Below, piece by piece: positions 1 through 9,588 of a DNA stretch of 64,000 nucleotides (position 1 is its first letter; every line of letters begins with the position of its first letter). Under the pieces are notes generated by a model. That model was given only the letters and a program-made list of their open reading frames with translations. It did not search any database and was not told the origin of the DNA. Source of the stretch: Thiohalocapsa sp. (GTDB lineage: Bacteria > Pseudomonadota > Gammaproteobacteria > Chromatiales > Chromatiaceae); assembly GCF_022340605.1 (NCBI RefSeq), contig NZ_JAJDNQ010000027.1:54619-118618 (forward strand), read 5' to 3'. A program made the translations under genes and the position numbers.

Positions 1-273
1 TACGGCGGCGACGAGTTCATCGTGCTGCTGCCATCGGTGCCGGAGCTGGCCGCCCGCAACGCCGGCGAGCGCATCCTGCACCGCATTGCCGAGCACCCCA
101 TCCAAGGCCCCAAAGGGTCAGTGGGACTCAGCGTCAGCATCGGGCTGGCCACCTTCCCGGTGATGGCGGGCGAGGTCGAGGAACTCCTGCACCAGGCCGA
201 CCAGGCGCTCTATGAGAGCAAGCGGACTGGCCGCAACCGGCTGTCCATCTATGGTTCGCGGCAGGCTGCCTGA
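1..273 (+). CDS. GGDEF diguanylate cyclase, C-terminal end (partial)
   Basis: The window opens inside the gene, exactly at the active-site signature YGGDEF (residues 1-6 of the fragment). About 90 residues follow. They contain the usual C-terminal GGDEF features: the SVSIGLAT strand and the QADQALYESKRTGRNRL helix that ends this domain. The fragment should be the end of a diguanylate cyclase that makes cyclic di-GMP from two GTP. Any N-terminal sensor lies outside the window. An intact GGDEF motif suggests activity. No EAL domain follows before the stop. Confidence 0.9.
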   Translation, partial: YGGDEFIVLLPSVPELAARNAGERILHRIAEHPIQGPKGSVGLSVSIGLATFPVMAGEVEELLHQADQALYESKRTGRNRLSIYGSRQAA

Positions 274-435
274 GCAGAGCCTGTACCCAAGCGGGCGTGG
301 CGGCATTCCAGCCGGATGCTGCCTGCCACGGGAGCGGCGTCGGCGCAGCGACGGGCTCGTGGTCGTGGTCGGATACTCGACCACAACAACGACAACGACA
401 ACGACAACGACAGCGGAATCAGGAGAAACGCTGCA
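274..435. other. Spacer between the GGDEF gene and galU
   Basis: A convergent spacer of about 160 bp. Most of it is copy A of the dispersed hexanucleotide element (listed separately). I see no clear terminator with a T run. Confidence 0.5.
355..412. repeat. Hexanucleotide repeat element, copy A
   Basis: The element begins GCTCGTGGTCGTGGTCGG, has a short loop ATACTCGACCAC that pairs back to the GGTCG stem, and runs into about four AACGAC units. Copy B at 11.3 kb, read on the other strand, has almost the same opening. These are therefore members of one dispersed family, not independent low-complexity sequence. Confidence 0.8.
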
Positions 436-1311
436 CTAAAGCGCCAGTCCCTTCAGATAGGCCCGGAAGCTCGCCCCGAGCTCGGGGTGCGCAAGCGCGT
501 ACTCAACGGTCGCCTCGAGATAGCCCTGCTTGCTGCCGCAGTCGTAGCGCTTGCCGGCGAACGGGTAGGCAATCACCGGCTCTTCCTTGAGCAGCGCGGC
601 GATGGCGTCAGTGAGCTGGATCTCACCACCGGCACCTGGCGTGGTCTGCTCCAGCTTGTCGAAGATCGTCGGCGTCAGCAGGTAGCGGCCCACCACGGCG
701 AGGTTGGACGGCGCATCCGCGGGCTTCGGCTTCTCGACAATGGACACGACCCGCAACGTGCCGTCCGGCTGCTCCTCGGTGGCGACGATGCCGTACTTGT
801 CGGTCTCCTCGGGTGGTACCTCCTGCACGCTCAGCACGCTGGCGCCGGTGCGCTCGTACACCGCGGCCATCTGCGCCACCACGCCCGGACCATCGTCGTT
901 GCGGATGAGGTCGTCGGCCAGGATGATCGCAAACGGCTCATTGCCCACCACGGGCTTCGCGCACAGCACCGCGTGCCCGAGTCCGAGCGCCTCGGCCTGG
1001 CGCAGGAAGATGCAGTCCACCCGCTCCGGCAGCACGTTCTGCACCATCTTCAGGAGCTTGTCCTTGCCGGCTTCCTTCAGCTCCATCTCCAACTCGTAGG
1101 CCTTGTCGAAGTGGTCCTCGATGGAGCGCTTGTGCCGCCCGGTGATGAAGATGAGATGCTCGGCGCCGCCGGCCTCTGCCTCTTCCGCCGCGTATTGGAT
1201 CAGCGGCTTGTCAACCACCGGCAGCATCTCCTTGGGACTCGCCTTGGTGGCCGGCAGGAAGCGCGTGCCCAGCCCTGCGACCGGAAATACCGCCTTGCGG
1301 ATTTTCGCCAT
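436..1311 (-). CDS. galU: UTP--glucose-1-phosphate uridylyltransferase
   Basis: GalU makes UDP-glucose from UTP and glucose 1-phosphate, the precursor for envelope polysaccharides. The 291-residue protein starts [20 protein letters not shown] and continues with the sugar-nucleotide binding signature [20 protein letters not shown]. It ends close to the family length of about 300 residues. The open frame extends 84 codons upstream, but that part looks non-coding. The chosen ATG has an AGGAGT Shine-Dalgarno sequence five bases upstream. The gene lies downstream of pyrF on the same strand with a 150-bp gap, so it probably has its own promoter. UDP-glucose links it functionally to the glycogen genes further along, although those use ADP-glucose. 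Confidence 0.96.
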   Translation of the reverse strand: MAKIRKAVFPVAGLGTRFLPATKASPKEMLPVVDKPLIQYAAEEAEAGGAEHLIFITGRHKRSIEDHFDKAYELEMELKEAGKDKLLKMVQNVLPERVDCIFLRQAEALGLGHAVLCAKPVVGNEPFAIILADDLIRNDDGPGVVAQMAAVYERTGASVLSVQEVPPEETDKYGIVATEEQPDGTLRVVSIVEKPKPADAPSNLAVVGRYLLTPTIFDKLEQTTPGAGGEIQLTDAIAALLKEEPVIAYPFAGKRYDCGSKQGYLEATVEYALAHPELGASFRAYLKGLAL

Positions 1312-1462
1312 GTCGACTCCTGTATCGCTGTTGGAAATAGTAAGAGATCGGTGCCGGGACCAGTCCCGACAGCGGCGCGGGGACGATACCTTATCCCGTG
1401 CTCGGATGTCCGCACGGCCGGCATGATCCGGGCACGTTCGCGCCCGGACTGCTGACCGATGG

Positions 1463-2173
1463 TCAGGCCATGATCTCCGCCTCGATGGCCGCCAGGGCCG
1501 CCAATGGGTCCACCACGGCGGTGATGGGCCGGCCGATGACCAAGTGGTCCGCGCCGGCGGCAACGGCCGCGGCCGGCGTCAGCACCCGCTTCTGATCCTG
1601 GCGGGGTGCGCTCGCCGGTCGCACCCCGGGCGTCACCAGCCGAAAGTCCGCCCCGAACCGCCGGCGCATGGCGGCCGCCTCCAGCGGCGAGCAGACGACG
1701 CCGTCGAGACCCGCATCCCGCGCCAGCGCGGCGAGCTGCAGCGCGCGCTCGCCGGGCTCGCCCGGACAGCCGACGGCGGCAAGGTCCGCCGCCTCCAGGC
1801 TGGTGAGCACGGTGACTGCGATCAGCAGGGGCCGTGTGGTGCGGCGCGCGAGCCGCTCGCGCGCCGCCGCCAGCATCGCCGGACCGCCTTGGGCATGGAC
1901 GTTTAGCATCCACACGCCGAGGTCTGCGGCCGCCTCGCAGGCGCCGGCGACGGTGTTCGGGATGTCGTGGAACTTGAGGTCCAGAAAGACCGGGAAGCCC
2001 GCATCCACCGCCCGCGTGACCAGCGCGGGTCCAGCTCGGGTGAACAGCTCCTTACCGATCTTGACACCGCAGCGCGCCGGGTCCAGCCGCGCCAGCAGCG
2101 CCAGCGCGGCGGCGGAGTCCGCGAAATCCAGTGCCACGAGAACGCGTGGGCCGGCGTCTTCGGTCATGGTCAT
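1463..2173 (-). CDS. pyrF: Orotidine 5'-phosphate decarboxylase
   Basis: PyrF catalyses the last step of UMP synthesis. The 236-residue protein matches the usual length of about 240. Family motifs include VALDFAD near the N-terminus, the phosphate/substrate motif [10 protein letters not shown], the catalytic [11 protein letters not shown] segment (Asp-Lys-Asp) near residue 60, and the C-terminal phosphate-binding VIGRPIT. Two in-frame ATGs (2173 and 2167) sit together, and I chose the first. A longer open frame upstream overlaps lapB and is not credible. It follows lapB on the same strand after 130 bp, an order also found in enteric bacteria. Confidence 0.96.
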   Translation of the reverse strand: MTMTEDAGPRVLVALDFADSAAALALLARLDPARCGVKIGKELFTRAGPALVTRAVDAGFPVFLDLKFHDIPNTVAGACEAAADLGVWMLNVHAQGGPAMLAAARERLARRTTRPLLIAVTVLTSLEAADLAAVGCPGEPGERALQLAALARDAGLDGVVCSPLEAAAMRRRFGADFRLVTPGVRPASAPRQDQKRVLTPAAAVAAGADHLVIGRPITAVVDPLAALAAIEAEIMA

Positions 2174-2303
2174 CTCACTGCCATCGGGATGCGCGGCGGC
2201 TGCTTGCAGGCCGTCTCGGTCATGATATCCGGACGTGACTCCGGCAAAGCCTTTGAATGCAATGGGTGGTGTCAGGGCTGCGCCGGCCGTCCACGCACCG
2301 CGG

Positions 2304-3482
2304 TCAGGCGCTCTGGCGCTGGCGCAGCATCGGCGGCTCGGCAATGTGCTCGGGCTCGACGGCCTTGATGGTGCCCCAACTCTTGCAACTCGGGCATTGC
2401 CAATGCAACTCGCGCGCCTCGAAGCCGCAATGCTCGCACTGATACGCCGGTTGCGCCGCGCGCTGGCGGGCGACGACCTCCAGCAGCACACGATCCTCCG
2501 CGGATGCCGGCTCCTGCACCTGACGCAGCGCCAGCAGGCGCTCCGCCCCGGAGAGGTCGGCGCGCCGGCTCAGGTAGCGCACCAGAAACTCGCGTGCTGC
2601 GGCCACGCCCCGCTCGGCCTCGATGGCATCGCAGAGCCTGAGCATCAGGGGCGGCGACGGGTGCTGCTGGAACAGGGCCTCCAATTCGGCGGTGAGGGAC
2701 TCCCGCCCCAGACGCTGCCAGCACGCCAGCAGGCCGGGCAGCATCGCGGGCAGATAGCGCGCACCGTGCTGGGCGACACGTTGATACAGCAGCGCCGCGG
2801 TTTCCGGGTCGCCGGCCGTCATTTCCATGTGTGCCTGCAGCAGGCTGGCGCGGATGCAGCCCGGGTCCACCGATTGCGCGTCCAACAGGTGCGAGCGGGC
2901 ACATTCGGTGCGGCCCTCGCGCAGACACTGCTCGGCGAGCTCGCAGTGGAACTGGGCGATCTCCGTACTCATGGGCTCCTCGGAGATGCGCTGCAACGCC
3001 TGGGCCGTTTCCAAGCACTTGTGCCACTCCTTCTCGGCCTGGTAGATCTCGATCAGCGCGCGCAGGGCTCGCGCCTGCTGCAACTGCCGCTCCACCAGTT
3101 CCTTAAACAGGCTCTCGGCGCGATCGAACAGGCCGGCAAGCATGTAGTCGCGCCCCAACTCGTAGAGCGCGAAGCCCCGTTGGCTGGCGCCGAGCGTGGG
3201 ACGCGCCACGAGATTCTGATGGACGCGGATGGCGCGGTCCACTTCGCCGCGGCGGCGGAACAGTGCCCCCAACGCCAGGTGCGTCTCGACGGTCTCGCTG
3301 TCCACCTCCGCGAGCTTCAGGAAGACGTCGATGGCCTTGTCCGGCTGTTCGTTCAGGAGGTAATTGAGGCCGCGGAAGAAGTTCGGCTCCCCCTCGTCGT
3401 TGCGGCGCGGCTGCGCCGTGCGCTGCCCGATCCACCAGCCGCTGGCCGCCGCCACCGGCAGGAGCAGGAACAACCATTCCAT
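2304..3482 (-). CDS. lapB: Lipopolysaccharide assembly protein B (TPR plus rubredoxin-like domain)
   Basis: LapB (YciM) is an inner-membrane-anchored cytoplasmic adaptor that controls LPS synthesis by promoting FtsH-mediated turnover of LpxC. The 392-residue protein has one N-terminal membrane segment ([19 protein letters not shown]). TPR repeats fill about residues 35-330. A C-terminal rubredoxin-like zinc/iron site has CEHCGF and CPSCKSWG near residues 350-372. The size equals E. coli LapB (389). The start has a GGGGGTGG ribosome site, and its ATG overlaps the stop of a short upstream frame as TGATG. LapA, usually adjacent, is not found here. Confidence 0.95.
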   Translation of the reverse strand: MEWLFLLLPVAAASGWWIGQRTAQPRRNDEGEPNFFRGLNYLLNEQPDKAIDVFLKLAEVDSETVETHLALGALFRRRGEVDRAIRVHQNLVARPTLGASQRGFALYELGRDYMLAGLFDRAESLFKELVERQLQQARALRALIEIYQAEKEWHKCLETAQALQRISEEPMSTEIAQFHCELAEQCLREGRTECARSHLLDAQSVDPGCIRASLLQAHMEMTAGDPETAALLYQRVAQHGARYLPAMLPGLLACWQRLGRESLTAELEALFQQHPSPPLMLRLCDAIEAERGVAAAREFLVRYLSRRADLSGAERLLALRQVQEPASAEDRVLLEVVARQRAAQPAYQCEHCGFEARELHWQCPSCKSWGTIKAVEPEHIAEPPMLRQRQSA

Positions 3483-3771
3483 CAGGCCACCCCCGCGCGC
3501 CCGGTGTCGTCGTCGGGCACGACGGCGCACCCGCCTTGCTGCGGCGCACGGGCGCGCGCGGCGCGGCGGGCGCCGGCGCGCGCGGCGACCGGTTCGGACA
3601 TCTGGGCGACCATCATGGGGTTATCATACAAGCTGTGATTGGCCGCCGCATGGCACCGCCGCCAGCGCGCCCGCGGGAGGCTAAGGCAGGGGCGGCACAC
3701 TGTTTACGGACGCGCATCGAGCCCTCAATTCCGGCACCGAACGCCATGCAAAGCCACACCAGGAGTGCATC
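3483..3771. other. Divergent promoter region of lapB and the SDR gene
   Basis: A 289-bp intergenic region serves two outward-facing genes. On the minus strand the hexamer TATGAT (complement of 3623-3628) could be a -10 for lapB. I see no good -35. A short minus-strand frame of up to 72 codons ends at the lapB start, but its composition is not protein-like. Confidence 0.4.
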
Positions 3772-4485
3772 ATGAGCGAATTCCAAGGCCAAGTCGCCGT
3801 GGTCACCGGCGCCGCCGGCAACGTCGGCACCGCGCTGTGCAACAAGCTCGCCGCCGCCGCAGCCAGCATCGCCCTGCTCGACCGCGACCCCGACGCCATG
3901 GCGCGTGTGCTGAATGGGCTCCCGGCGGGCGCCAATGCCGCGAGCTTCGCCGTGGACCTGCTGGACGCGGATTCCGTCAGTGGCTGCATCGCCGACGTGC
4001 AGAAGCGCTTCGGGCGCATCGATATCCTCGCCAATGTCGCCGGCGGCTTCGCCATGGGCCCGACACTGGACGAGACCGACGACGCCACCTGGAACCTGAT
4101 GCTGGACCTCAACGCCCGCTCCGTGTTCCACACCGCCCGCGCCGTGTTGCCGCTGATGCGCGCGGGCGGCTACGGGCGCATCGTCAACGTCGCCGCACGC
4201 GCCGCACTCAAGGGCCAGGGCCACATGGGTCCCTACTGCGCATCCAAGGCGGCGGTCATGTCTCTCACCGAGAGCATGGCCGCGGAGACCAAGCACCTGG
4301 ACATCAACGTCAACTGCATCCTGCCTGGCACCGTCGACACGCCCCAGAATCGCGCCGCAATGCCGGACGCGGACCACGATACCTGGGTGCCCCCGGAGGC
4401 ACTCGCGGACGTGATGCTGTTCCTCGCCTCCAACGCCGCACGCTGCGTCAGCGGTGCCGCAGTGCCTGTCTACGGCCGCAGTTGA
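3772..4485 (+). CDS. Short-chain dehydrogenase/reductase (SDR) family oxidoreductase
   Basis: A classical 237-residue SDR enzyme. The NAD(P)-binding motif TGAAGNVG is at residues 12-19, the structural NVAG motif is near residue 90, and the active-site YCASK (Tyr-x-x-x-Lys) is near residue 155. The catalytic Ser position in the NVAARAALKG strand is not obvious. The substrate cannot be read from sequence. The acidic residue after the second beta strand (LLDRD) favours NAD over NADP. The ATG has an AGGAGT ribosome site. A small exported protein follows 65 bp downstream on the same strand. Confidence 0.88.
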   Translation: MSEFQGQVAVVTGAAGNVGTALCNKLAAAAASIALLDRDPDAMARVLNGLPAGANAASFAVDLLDADSVSGCIADVQKRFGRIDILANVAGGFAMGPTLDETDDATWNLMLDLNARSVFHTARAVLPLMRAGGYGRIVNVAARAALKGQGHMGPYCASKAAVMSLTESMAAETKHLDINVNCILPGTVDTPQNRAAMPDADHDTWVPPEALADVMLFLASNAARCVSGAAVPVYGRS

Positions 4486-4550
4486 CGCCCGTGCACAGCC
4501 AAAGTACCGCTCCGGCCCGGCCCCGACAAGCGCCGAACACCGTCCGACCA

Positions 4551-4994
4551 ATGGCCCAGAACCGCAACCTGCGACCGCGCGCCGCGCTGCAAGCCTGCAT
4601 GCTGGCGCTGGTGCTGGGCTGCGTGGCTCCGGTTGCCTGCGCAATCGACGAGGAACTGCTCACCGACGCCGACCGGGCGCTGCTGGTGGAGGCGGTGGAG
4701 TCCGCCTTCGAGCTCGACCTCTACAACACCCGCTGCCGCAACGACCAGTCCGGGCGCCACACCGAGAACCTCAACAAGGAACTGGTGAGCCGCTTCCAGA
4801 TGACGGTGCTGGACGTGCTCGACGACCTCTTCCCGGAAGGCTACTATCGCGACGCCCAGGACCGCATGCAAGAGAAGTTCCTGACGCGCCTGCGCGACAT
4901 GGGGGGCTGCGCCGGCGCCAAGGCCGCGGGCCTGCGCGACAGCCTCGGCGCGCGTTACGACGCCGCCATGGACGCGGTGGCGGCGCGGCCCTGA
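4551..4994 (+). CDS. Small exported protein of unknown function
   Basis: I do not recognise this 147-residue protein. It begins MAQNRNLRPRAALQACMLAL and has a clear Sec signal peptide with likely cleavage after VAPVACA, near residue 30. The mature part is mostly helical and acidic, with a few Cys residues (NTRCRND and MGGCAGA) that could form a disulfide in the periplasm. No domain signature is apparent. No strong Shine-Dalgarno sequence precedes the start. The start was chosen because the signal peptide begins there. It may be cotranscribed with the SDR gene. Confidence 0.7.
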   Translation: MAQNRNLRPRAALQACMLALVLGCVAPVACAIDEELLTDADRALLVEAVESAFELDLYNTRCRNDQSGRHTENLNKELVSRFQMTVLDVLDDLFPEGYYRDAQDRMQEKFLTRLRDMGGCAGAKAAGLRDSLGARYDAAMDAVAARP

Positions 4995-5107
4995 TCCGCC
5001 TCCATCGCCGCAATGACGATTCAGTCACGGTCGTCCGCGAACTACCTCGGCAATCGCCTTGACGCACTCGGGCTCGGAAGCGGGATCGAGTCGGTCTGAC
5101 GACGGCG

Positions 5108-5950
5108 TCAACCAGCGCCGGCCGCCGGCACCGCAGCTACAAGCGCAACGGCGAGCAACGCCAGGGTCTCGGTGAGCTCCACCAGGGCGCCGATACCGTC
5201 GCCCGTGTAGCCGCCGAGGCGCCGCAGCAGCGAGCCTCGCCACGCGAACAGCACCAGCAGGGTAGTCCCCGCTGCGGCAGCCGCCGCCGGCACCGACGCC
5301 ACACCGATGCCGGCCAGCGCGGCGGCGCTGCCCAACGCGGCGGCGAGCCAGGCCGCCCGGCGCGGCAGGTGGGCACCGAGCGCCGCGCCGAGTCCCTCGG
5401 GCCGGGCGGCCGGCGTGGTGAGCGCGAGCCAGAGGATCTGCGCCCGCCCAAGCACCGGCACCCACAGCAGCGCGGCGAGCCACGCTCCGCTCACCGCGGG
5501 CGCCGGCAGCGTGGCCGTGACACCGCCGAGCAGCGTGACCAGTGCGCCGAGCTTCGCAAGCAGGTTCAGCACCAGGGTCGCCACGCCCATGGCGCCGATG
5601 TGGGGGTCCTTGAGGATGGCGAAGGTCCGCTCCCGGCTGCCGAGGCCGCCCACCCACGCATCGGCACAGTCGGCGAGCCCATCCAGATGCAGCGCGCCCG
5701 TGGACCAGACCCAGAGCACTAGCAGCAGCACGGCGAGCGCTGGCGCACCGGCCGGCAGGACGCCGAGCGCCTGCGCGGCCAGACCGAGGCCGGACAGCAC
5801 AGCTCCAATCAGGAGCCCGATGACGGGATAAAACGGCGCCGCATGCCCGTACAGCGCTGGCGGCGCGTCCGCGGATGCCGGAAAGGGCCAGCGCGTCAGG
5901 AATCGCCCCGCCAGCAGCAGCGCCCGCCAGCCATCCACCAGCGCCCCCAT
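5108..5950 (-). CDS. cobS: Adenosylcobinamide-GDP ribazoletransferase
   Basis: CobS joins adenosylcobinamide-GDP to alpha-ribazole to finish the cobalamin nucleotide loop. It is an integral membrane enzyme. The roughly 280-residue protein contains the family hallmark GALHLDGLADCADAW near residues 80-95, the KDPHIGAMG motif, several hydrophobic helices and the C-terminal GYTGDGIGA. A TTG start at 5986 would add 12 residues and overlap the upstream DUF808 stop. The ATG at 5950 has a GGGG-rich leader and is preferred. It lies apart from cobU-cobT-cobC, following the DUF808 and metallophosphoesterase genes. Confidence 0.93.
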   Translation of the reverse strand: MGALVDGWRALLLAGRFLTRWPFPASADAPPALYGHAAPFYPVIGLLIGAVLSGLGLAAQALGVLPAGAPALAVLLLVLWVWSTGALHLDGLADCADAWVGGLGSRERTFAILKDPHIGAMGVATLVLNLLAKLGALVTLLGGVTATLPAPAVSGAWLAALLWVPVLGRAQILWLALTTPAARPEGLGAALGAHLPRRAAWLAAALGSAAALAGIGVASVPAAAAAAGTTLLVLFAWRGSLLRRLGGYTGDGIGALVELTETLALLAVALVAAVPAAGAG

Positions 5951-5978
5951 AGATGCCCCGGACCAGGCGGCGGAACGC

Positions 5979-6908
5979 TCAGGCAAAGCTGGCTCGCAGC
6001 CGACCGGCGAGCAGCACCGCGCTCAACACGGCGGCACCGGCAACGACACCGATGAGCCCATTGACGACAGGTGCCAGGAGCCCGTTCAGCAGTGGCAGGC
6101 CGTACAGCGCCTCGGCGAGGTACTCGACGCCGTGATGCAGCGCCGGGATGCCATGCACCAGGATGCCGCCGCCCACCAAGAACATGGCGATCATGCCCAG
6201 CAGCGACAGCGTCTTCATCAGGTAGGGGGCGGCGCTCAGGATGGCACGGCCGAGCCGGTGCCGAAGCTCCGTCCACAGGCCCTCGCCCTGGCGCTTGCTG
6301 AGGTAAAGCCCCAGGTCGTCCAGCTTGACGATGCCGGCGACGAGGCCATAGACACCGACGGTCATCAAGACGGCCACCCCCGCGAGCACGGCGATGCGCG
6401 CCGGCAGGGCTGCAGTGGCGACGATGCCCAGCGTAATGACCACAATTTCCGCCGACAGCACGAAATCCGTGCGGATTGCGCCCCTGACCTTCTGCCGCTC
6501 CAGGGCGGCGATGTCCGTCTTCGGGTCCGTCAGCGCATCGGCGAGCTCCTGGTGGCGGTCCGTATCGTCCTGTGGATGCAGGTAGTTGCGCGAGAGCTTC
6601 TCGAACCCCTCGTAGCTCAGGAACAAGCCACCTGCCATCAGCAGCGGCGTCAGCACCCAAGGAGCGACCACACTCAGCACCAGCGCCACCGGCACCAGAA
6701 TCAGCTTGTTCAACAGTGAGCCCTTGAACACCGCCCACACCACCGGGATCTCGCGCTCGGCACGCACACCGGTGACCTGTTCCGCGTTCACCGCCAGGTC
6801 ATCGCCCAGCACACCGGCCGTCTTGCGCGCGGCCACCTTGGTGAGCAGCGCCACATCGTCGAGAACGGTGGCGATATCGTCGAACAGCGCGAGCAGACTG
6901 GTGGCCAT
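5979..6908 (-). CDS. DUF808 (YedI-like) inner-membrane protein
   Basis: A 309-residue membrane protein starting MATSLLALFDDIATVLDDVA, the typical opening of DUF808 proteins. It carries the family stretch KTAGVLGDDLAVNAEQV and EIPVVWAVFKGSLLNK, followed by several long hydrophobic helices. The function of the family is not established. The ATG at 6908 has an AGGATT ribosome site. The open frame continues upstream with non-coding composition. It lies between a metallophosphoesterase gene and cobS on the same strand and may be cotranscribed with cobS, but nothing links it to cobalamin. Confidence 0.88.
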   Translation of the reverse strand: MATSLLALFDDIATVLDDVALLTKVAARKTAGVLGDDLAVNAEQVTGVRAEREIPVVWAVFKGSLLNKLILVPVALVLSVVAPWVLTPLLMAGGLFLSYEGFEKLSRNYLHPQDDTDRHQELADALTDPKTDIAALERQKVRGAIRTDFVLSAEIVVITLGIVATAALPARIAVLAGVAVLMTVGVYGLVAGIVKLDDLGLYLSKRQGEGLWTELRHRLGRAILSAAPYLMKTLSLLGMIAMFLVGGGILVHGIPALHHGVEYLAEALYGLPLLNGLLAPVVNGLIGVVAGAAVLSAVLLAGRLRASFA

Positions 6909-6999
6909 CGAGAATCCTTGGTCAACGGGCGGCGGGCGCCGGCACGTTAGCAGTGCCCGGCGCCCGCGGCAACATCGCCCACCGCCCGCTGACCGCGGC

Positions 7000-8028
7000 T
7001 CAGCCCCGCTCCAGCCGATGCAGCGTGATCTCCGGCGGACAGAAGTAGCGCAGCGGCACACCGCAGGCGCCGGTGCCCACGGAGGTATAGCCGTGCAGTT
7101 CCTGATAGCGCCATGCGCCCGCCTGCATCGGCTTGGGCGCGTCGCAGACCCGCACCAGCGCATGCCCGCCCGGCAGACAGCACTGCCCGCCATGGGTGTG
7201 ACCCGAGAGCATCACGTCGAAGCCGTGTCCGGCCGCCTCGCGATAGGTCTCCGGCGAATGGCAGAGCAGCACGGAGAAGGCGCCGTCCGGAATCGCATCG
7301 CGCACCCCGGCGAGATCGTGGGTGCGGTAGAAGTTCGGATCATCCACGCCGGCGAGGTAGAGCTCGGCGCCGCCGAAGCGGATGCGGTCCACCTCGTTCA
7401 GCAGGAAGCGCATGCCCGCACGCTCCAGCGGCGGCACGATCTCGATGAAGTCGTGATTGCCGAGCACGCCGTAGACCGGTCCCCGCAACGCCGCCAGCAG
7501 CGTCACGGTCTCCATCACCGACGGCTCTTGATCGGCGCAGGTCTTGTTGCGGAAGTCGCCGGTGATGACGGCGACATCGTAGTCAACGCCGCGCAAGCGG
7601 TCGCGGATGACAGCCCCCAGCGCCGGGTCCAGGTCCAGGTGCAGGTCGCTCAGTTGCAGCAGCGTGAGCCCCTCCAGACCGGCCGGCAGCCGCGGATGGC
7701 GAATGCGGTGCTCGACCAATCTGAGGCCGAGAAAGTTGTTACGACCCCAACGGTAGATCCCGAGCAGCCGGGCGAGGCGTTCCACCAGCGCATCAATTTC
7801 CACCACCCGCCCGAGCCCGAACAGGATCTCTTCCTGGTGGGCCTCGCCGGCGGCATGGTAGACCTGGGTATTGAGCCGCTGGCGCAACCGTGACTTGCCC
7901 AGGCGCCGGCCGAGTTGCTCGTAGTCGCCGGGCGCAAGTGACGTCTCGCCAAGCGCCGCGGTGTTCGGGAGCGGCGCGGCAGGCCGTGCCGAGCCGTCCG
8001 CCCCTCCCGCCTCGGACATCTTTGACAT
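7000..8028 (-). CDS. Metallophosphoesterase (YaeI-like)
   Basis: A calcineurin-like phosphoesterase of 342 residues. The five metal-site blocks are visible: SDLHLD, ITGDFRNK, GNHD, LLCHSPE and SGHTHGGQ. The spacing and the GHTHGGQ ending resemble membrane-associated YaeI/YkuE-type enzymes, but no clear membrane segment or twin-arginine signal is seen here. The roughly 110-residue N-terminal extension is polar and unusual. The start at 8028 was chosen because GGGAGGATC lies just upstream, although a longer frame exists. The substrate is unknown. Confidence 0.85.
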   Translation of the reverse strand: MSKMSEAGGADGSARPAAPLPNTAALGETSLAPGDYEQLGRRLGKSRLRQRLNTQVYHAAGEAHQEEILFGLGRVVEIDALVERLARLLGIYRWGRNNFLGLRLVEHRIRHPRLPAGLEGLTLLQLSDLHLDLDPALGAVIRDRLRGVDYDVAVITGDFRNKTCADQEPSVMETVTLLAALRGPVYGVLGNHDFIEIVPPLERAGMRFLLNEVDRIRFGGAELYLAGVDDPNFYRTHDLAGVRDAIPDGAFSVLLCHSPETYREAAGHGFDVMLSGHTHGGQCCLPGGHALVRVCDAPKPMQAGAWRYQELHGYTSVGTGACGVPLRYFCPPEITLHRLERG

Positions 8029-8286
8029 GCGCAGATCCTCCCGCATATCTCTGAGTTTGGTGCTGGGGATAATAGCGCCGCCGGGGTCGCGTGCTTCGGA
8101 GGTTGCGCCCCATCGCCCCGGAGCCGGAAGGAGGCCGCCTGTCAACCCGTCCGGCACGGGCATCGGGCATCAGCCATCGAGGAAGTGCGGGACCTGGCGC
8201 TGGTATGCCGCGGGACCAACGGATTTGCATTATCTTTTTCTGGTGAGACCTAGCGGCGTCTCGGGGTGTTGGACCGGATACAAGAC

Positions 8287-8895
8287 ATGCGGCTGTTCCA
8301 GCAAATCGACCCCCGAACTTTTGTGTACCGCGTCGACGCACGCGGTCGCCTGATTGCTGTCAACGACGCGTGGCTCGCCTTTGCGGCCGAGAACGACTGG
8401 CCCATCGCCGTGGGCGATATCATCGGCCGGCCTCTGATGGATTTCATTGCCGATGAGCACCTGCGCTATCTGTACGGCCTGCTGATGGGCCGGCTGCGCG
8501 CGGGCCGGGGTCCGCTGCGCTTCCGCTACCGCTGCGACGCACCGGACGCACGCAGGCACATGGAGATGTTGATGCTTTACGACAAGACGGAGCGGGAGAT
8601 CGAGTTCCAGAGCCGCGTGGTGCGCATCGAGCGACGCTCGCCACAGGACCTGCTGCGCATCGATCACCCTGCCGACGAGCGCCGCCTGGACATTTGCAGC
8701 TCCTGCAAGCGCGTGGACCTGGGCCAACAATGGGTCGAAGTGGAGGACGCGGTGATCCGCCTGCGACTGTTCGAGAGCGAACTGCTGCCGCGCACCCGGC
8801 ACTCTATCTGCCCCGACTGCGCGAAGGACTTGGCGGGGCTCGCCAAGTCCGGGCCGGCGTCGTCGTCCCGCCCGGCGGCGTCCCGGCGCGCCTGA
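8287..8895 (+). CDS. PAS-like sensor protein with a four-cysteine cluster
   Basis: A 202-residue cytoplasmic protein. Residues 10-115 resemble a PAS fold (FVYRVDARGRLIAVNDAWLA, then GDIIGRPLMDFI). The second half has C137xxC140 and C175xxC178, arranged like a zinc or iron-sulfur site. No output domain is present. It stands alone, convergent with cobC and divergent from the metallophosphoesterase gene. A GTG at 8266 is an alternative start. Possible roles are a redox or ligand sensor acting through a partner, but this is inference. Confidence 0.75.
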   Translation: MRLFQQIDPRTFVYRVDARGRLIAVNDAWLAFAAENDWPIAVGDIIGRPLMDFIADEHLRYLYGLLMGRLRAGRGPLRFRYRCDAPDARRHMEMLMLYDKTEREIEFQSRVVRIERRSPQDLLRIDHPADERRLDICSSCKRVDLGQQWVEVEDAVIRLRLFESELLPRTRHSICPDCAKDLAGLAKSGPASSSRPAASRRA

Positions 8896-8939
8896 TCAGG
8901 TCGGCCCGCGCCCACCAGTTTCTGCCCACCAGTTCCCGC

Positions 8940-9575
8940 TCAGCGGTCTGCGCGCGGCGGTCCCCCGTCACAGCCGTGCGCCACCAGGCTCGGCAAGCCG
9001 GCGCCATCCGGCAGCCGCACGCGGCTGCGGCAGGCATGCGGCACCTCCAGCAGCAACAGCGACGCGTCCGCCATCCCCAGCACCTCGCCGAGGATCACCC
9101 GCAGCACGCCGCCGTGGGTCAGCACCAGCTGCCGCTGCGCCGGTGCCGCCAGGATGCCCCGCCAGGCCGTCGCCACGCGCTGCCGGAAGGCCGCGAACGG
9201 CTCGGCGCCGGGCGGCGTGTAACCGCCCGGGTCGCGCCAGAAGGCATCCAGCTCCGGCGCCGGGATCGCCGCGGCCGTACATCCCTCCCAGGTGCCGAAG
9301 TGGCGCTCGCGCAACCCGGGCAGCTCGCGCACCGGTCGTTCCAGCCGCTGGCCCAGTTCCCGTGCGAATTCCGCACAGCGCCGCGCCGGCGACGTGATCA
9401 CCAAATCCCAAGCCGGTGCTGCACCGGACAGTTCCGGCGCCGTTGCCGCGCGCAGCTCCGCCCAGCCCTGTGCGGTGAGGGGATCGTCCCGGCTGCCGCG
9501 GAAGCAGGCACCGCCCTCGGTCTGCCCGTGGCGAAGCAGATCGGCCAGGCGGGTGGACACGCCGTCGGCGCCCAT
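8940..9575 (-). CDS. cobC: Alpha-ribazole phosphatase / histidine phosphatase family
   Basis: A 211-residue histidine phosphatase with the catalytic signature LLRHGQTEGG near residues 13-22, the ERHFGTWEG block, and the second histidine motif VLTHGGVLRV. In cobalamin assembly CobC dephosphorylates alpha-ribazole 5'-phosphate. The assignment rests on its position 13 bp after cobT and downstream of cobU. By sequence alone it could be another phosphoglycerate-mutase-like phosphatase. A GAGGTG ribosome site overlapping the cobT stop supports the start at 9575. Confidence 0.88.
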   Translation of the reverse strand: MGADGVSTRLADLLRHGQTEGGACFRGSRDDPLTAQGWAELRAATAPELSGAAPAWDLVITSPARRCAEFARELGQRLERPVRELPGLRERHFGTWEGCTAAAIPAPELDAFWRDPGGYTPPGAEPFAAFRQRVATAWRGILAAPAQRQLVLTHGGVLRVILGEVLGMADASLLLLEVPHACRSRVRLPDGAGLPSLVAHGCDGGPPRADR

Positions 9576-9588
9576 CGGTTGCCGCACC

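Noticed and set aside
3482..3700. Short minus-strand frame overlapping the lapB start as TGATG
   Set aside because: Arg/Ala-rich with no hydrophobic helices, so it is not LapA, and no ribosome site; the overlap can be chance.
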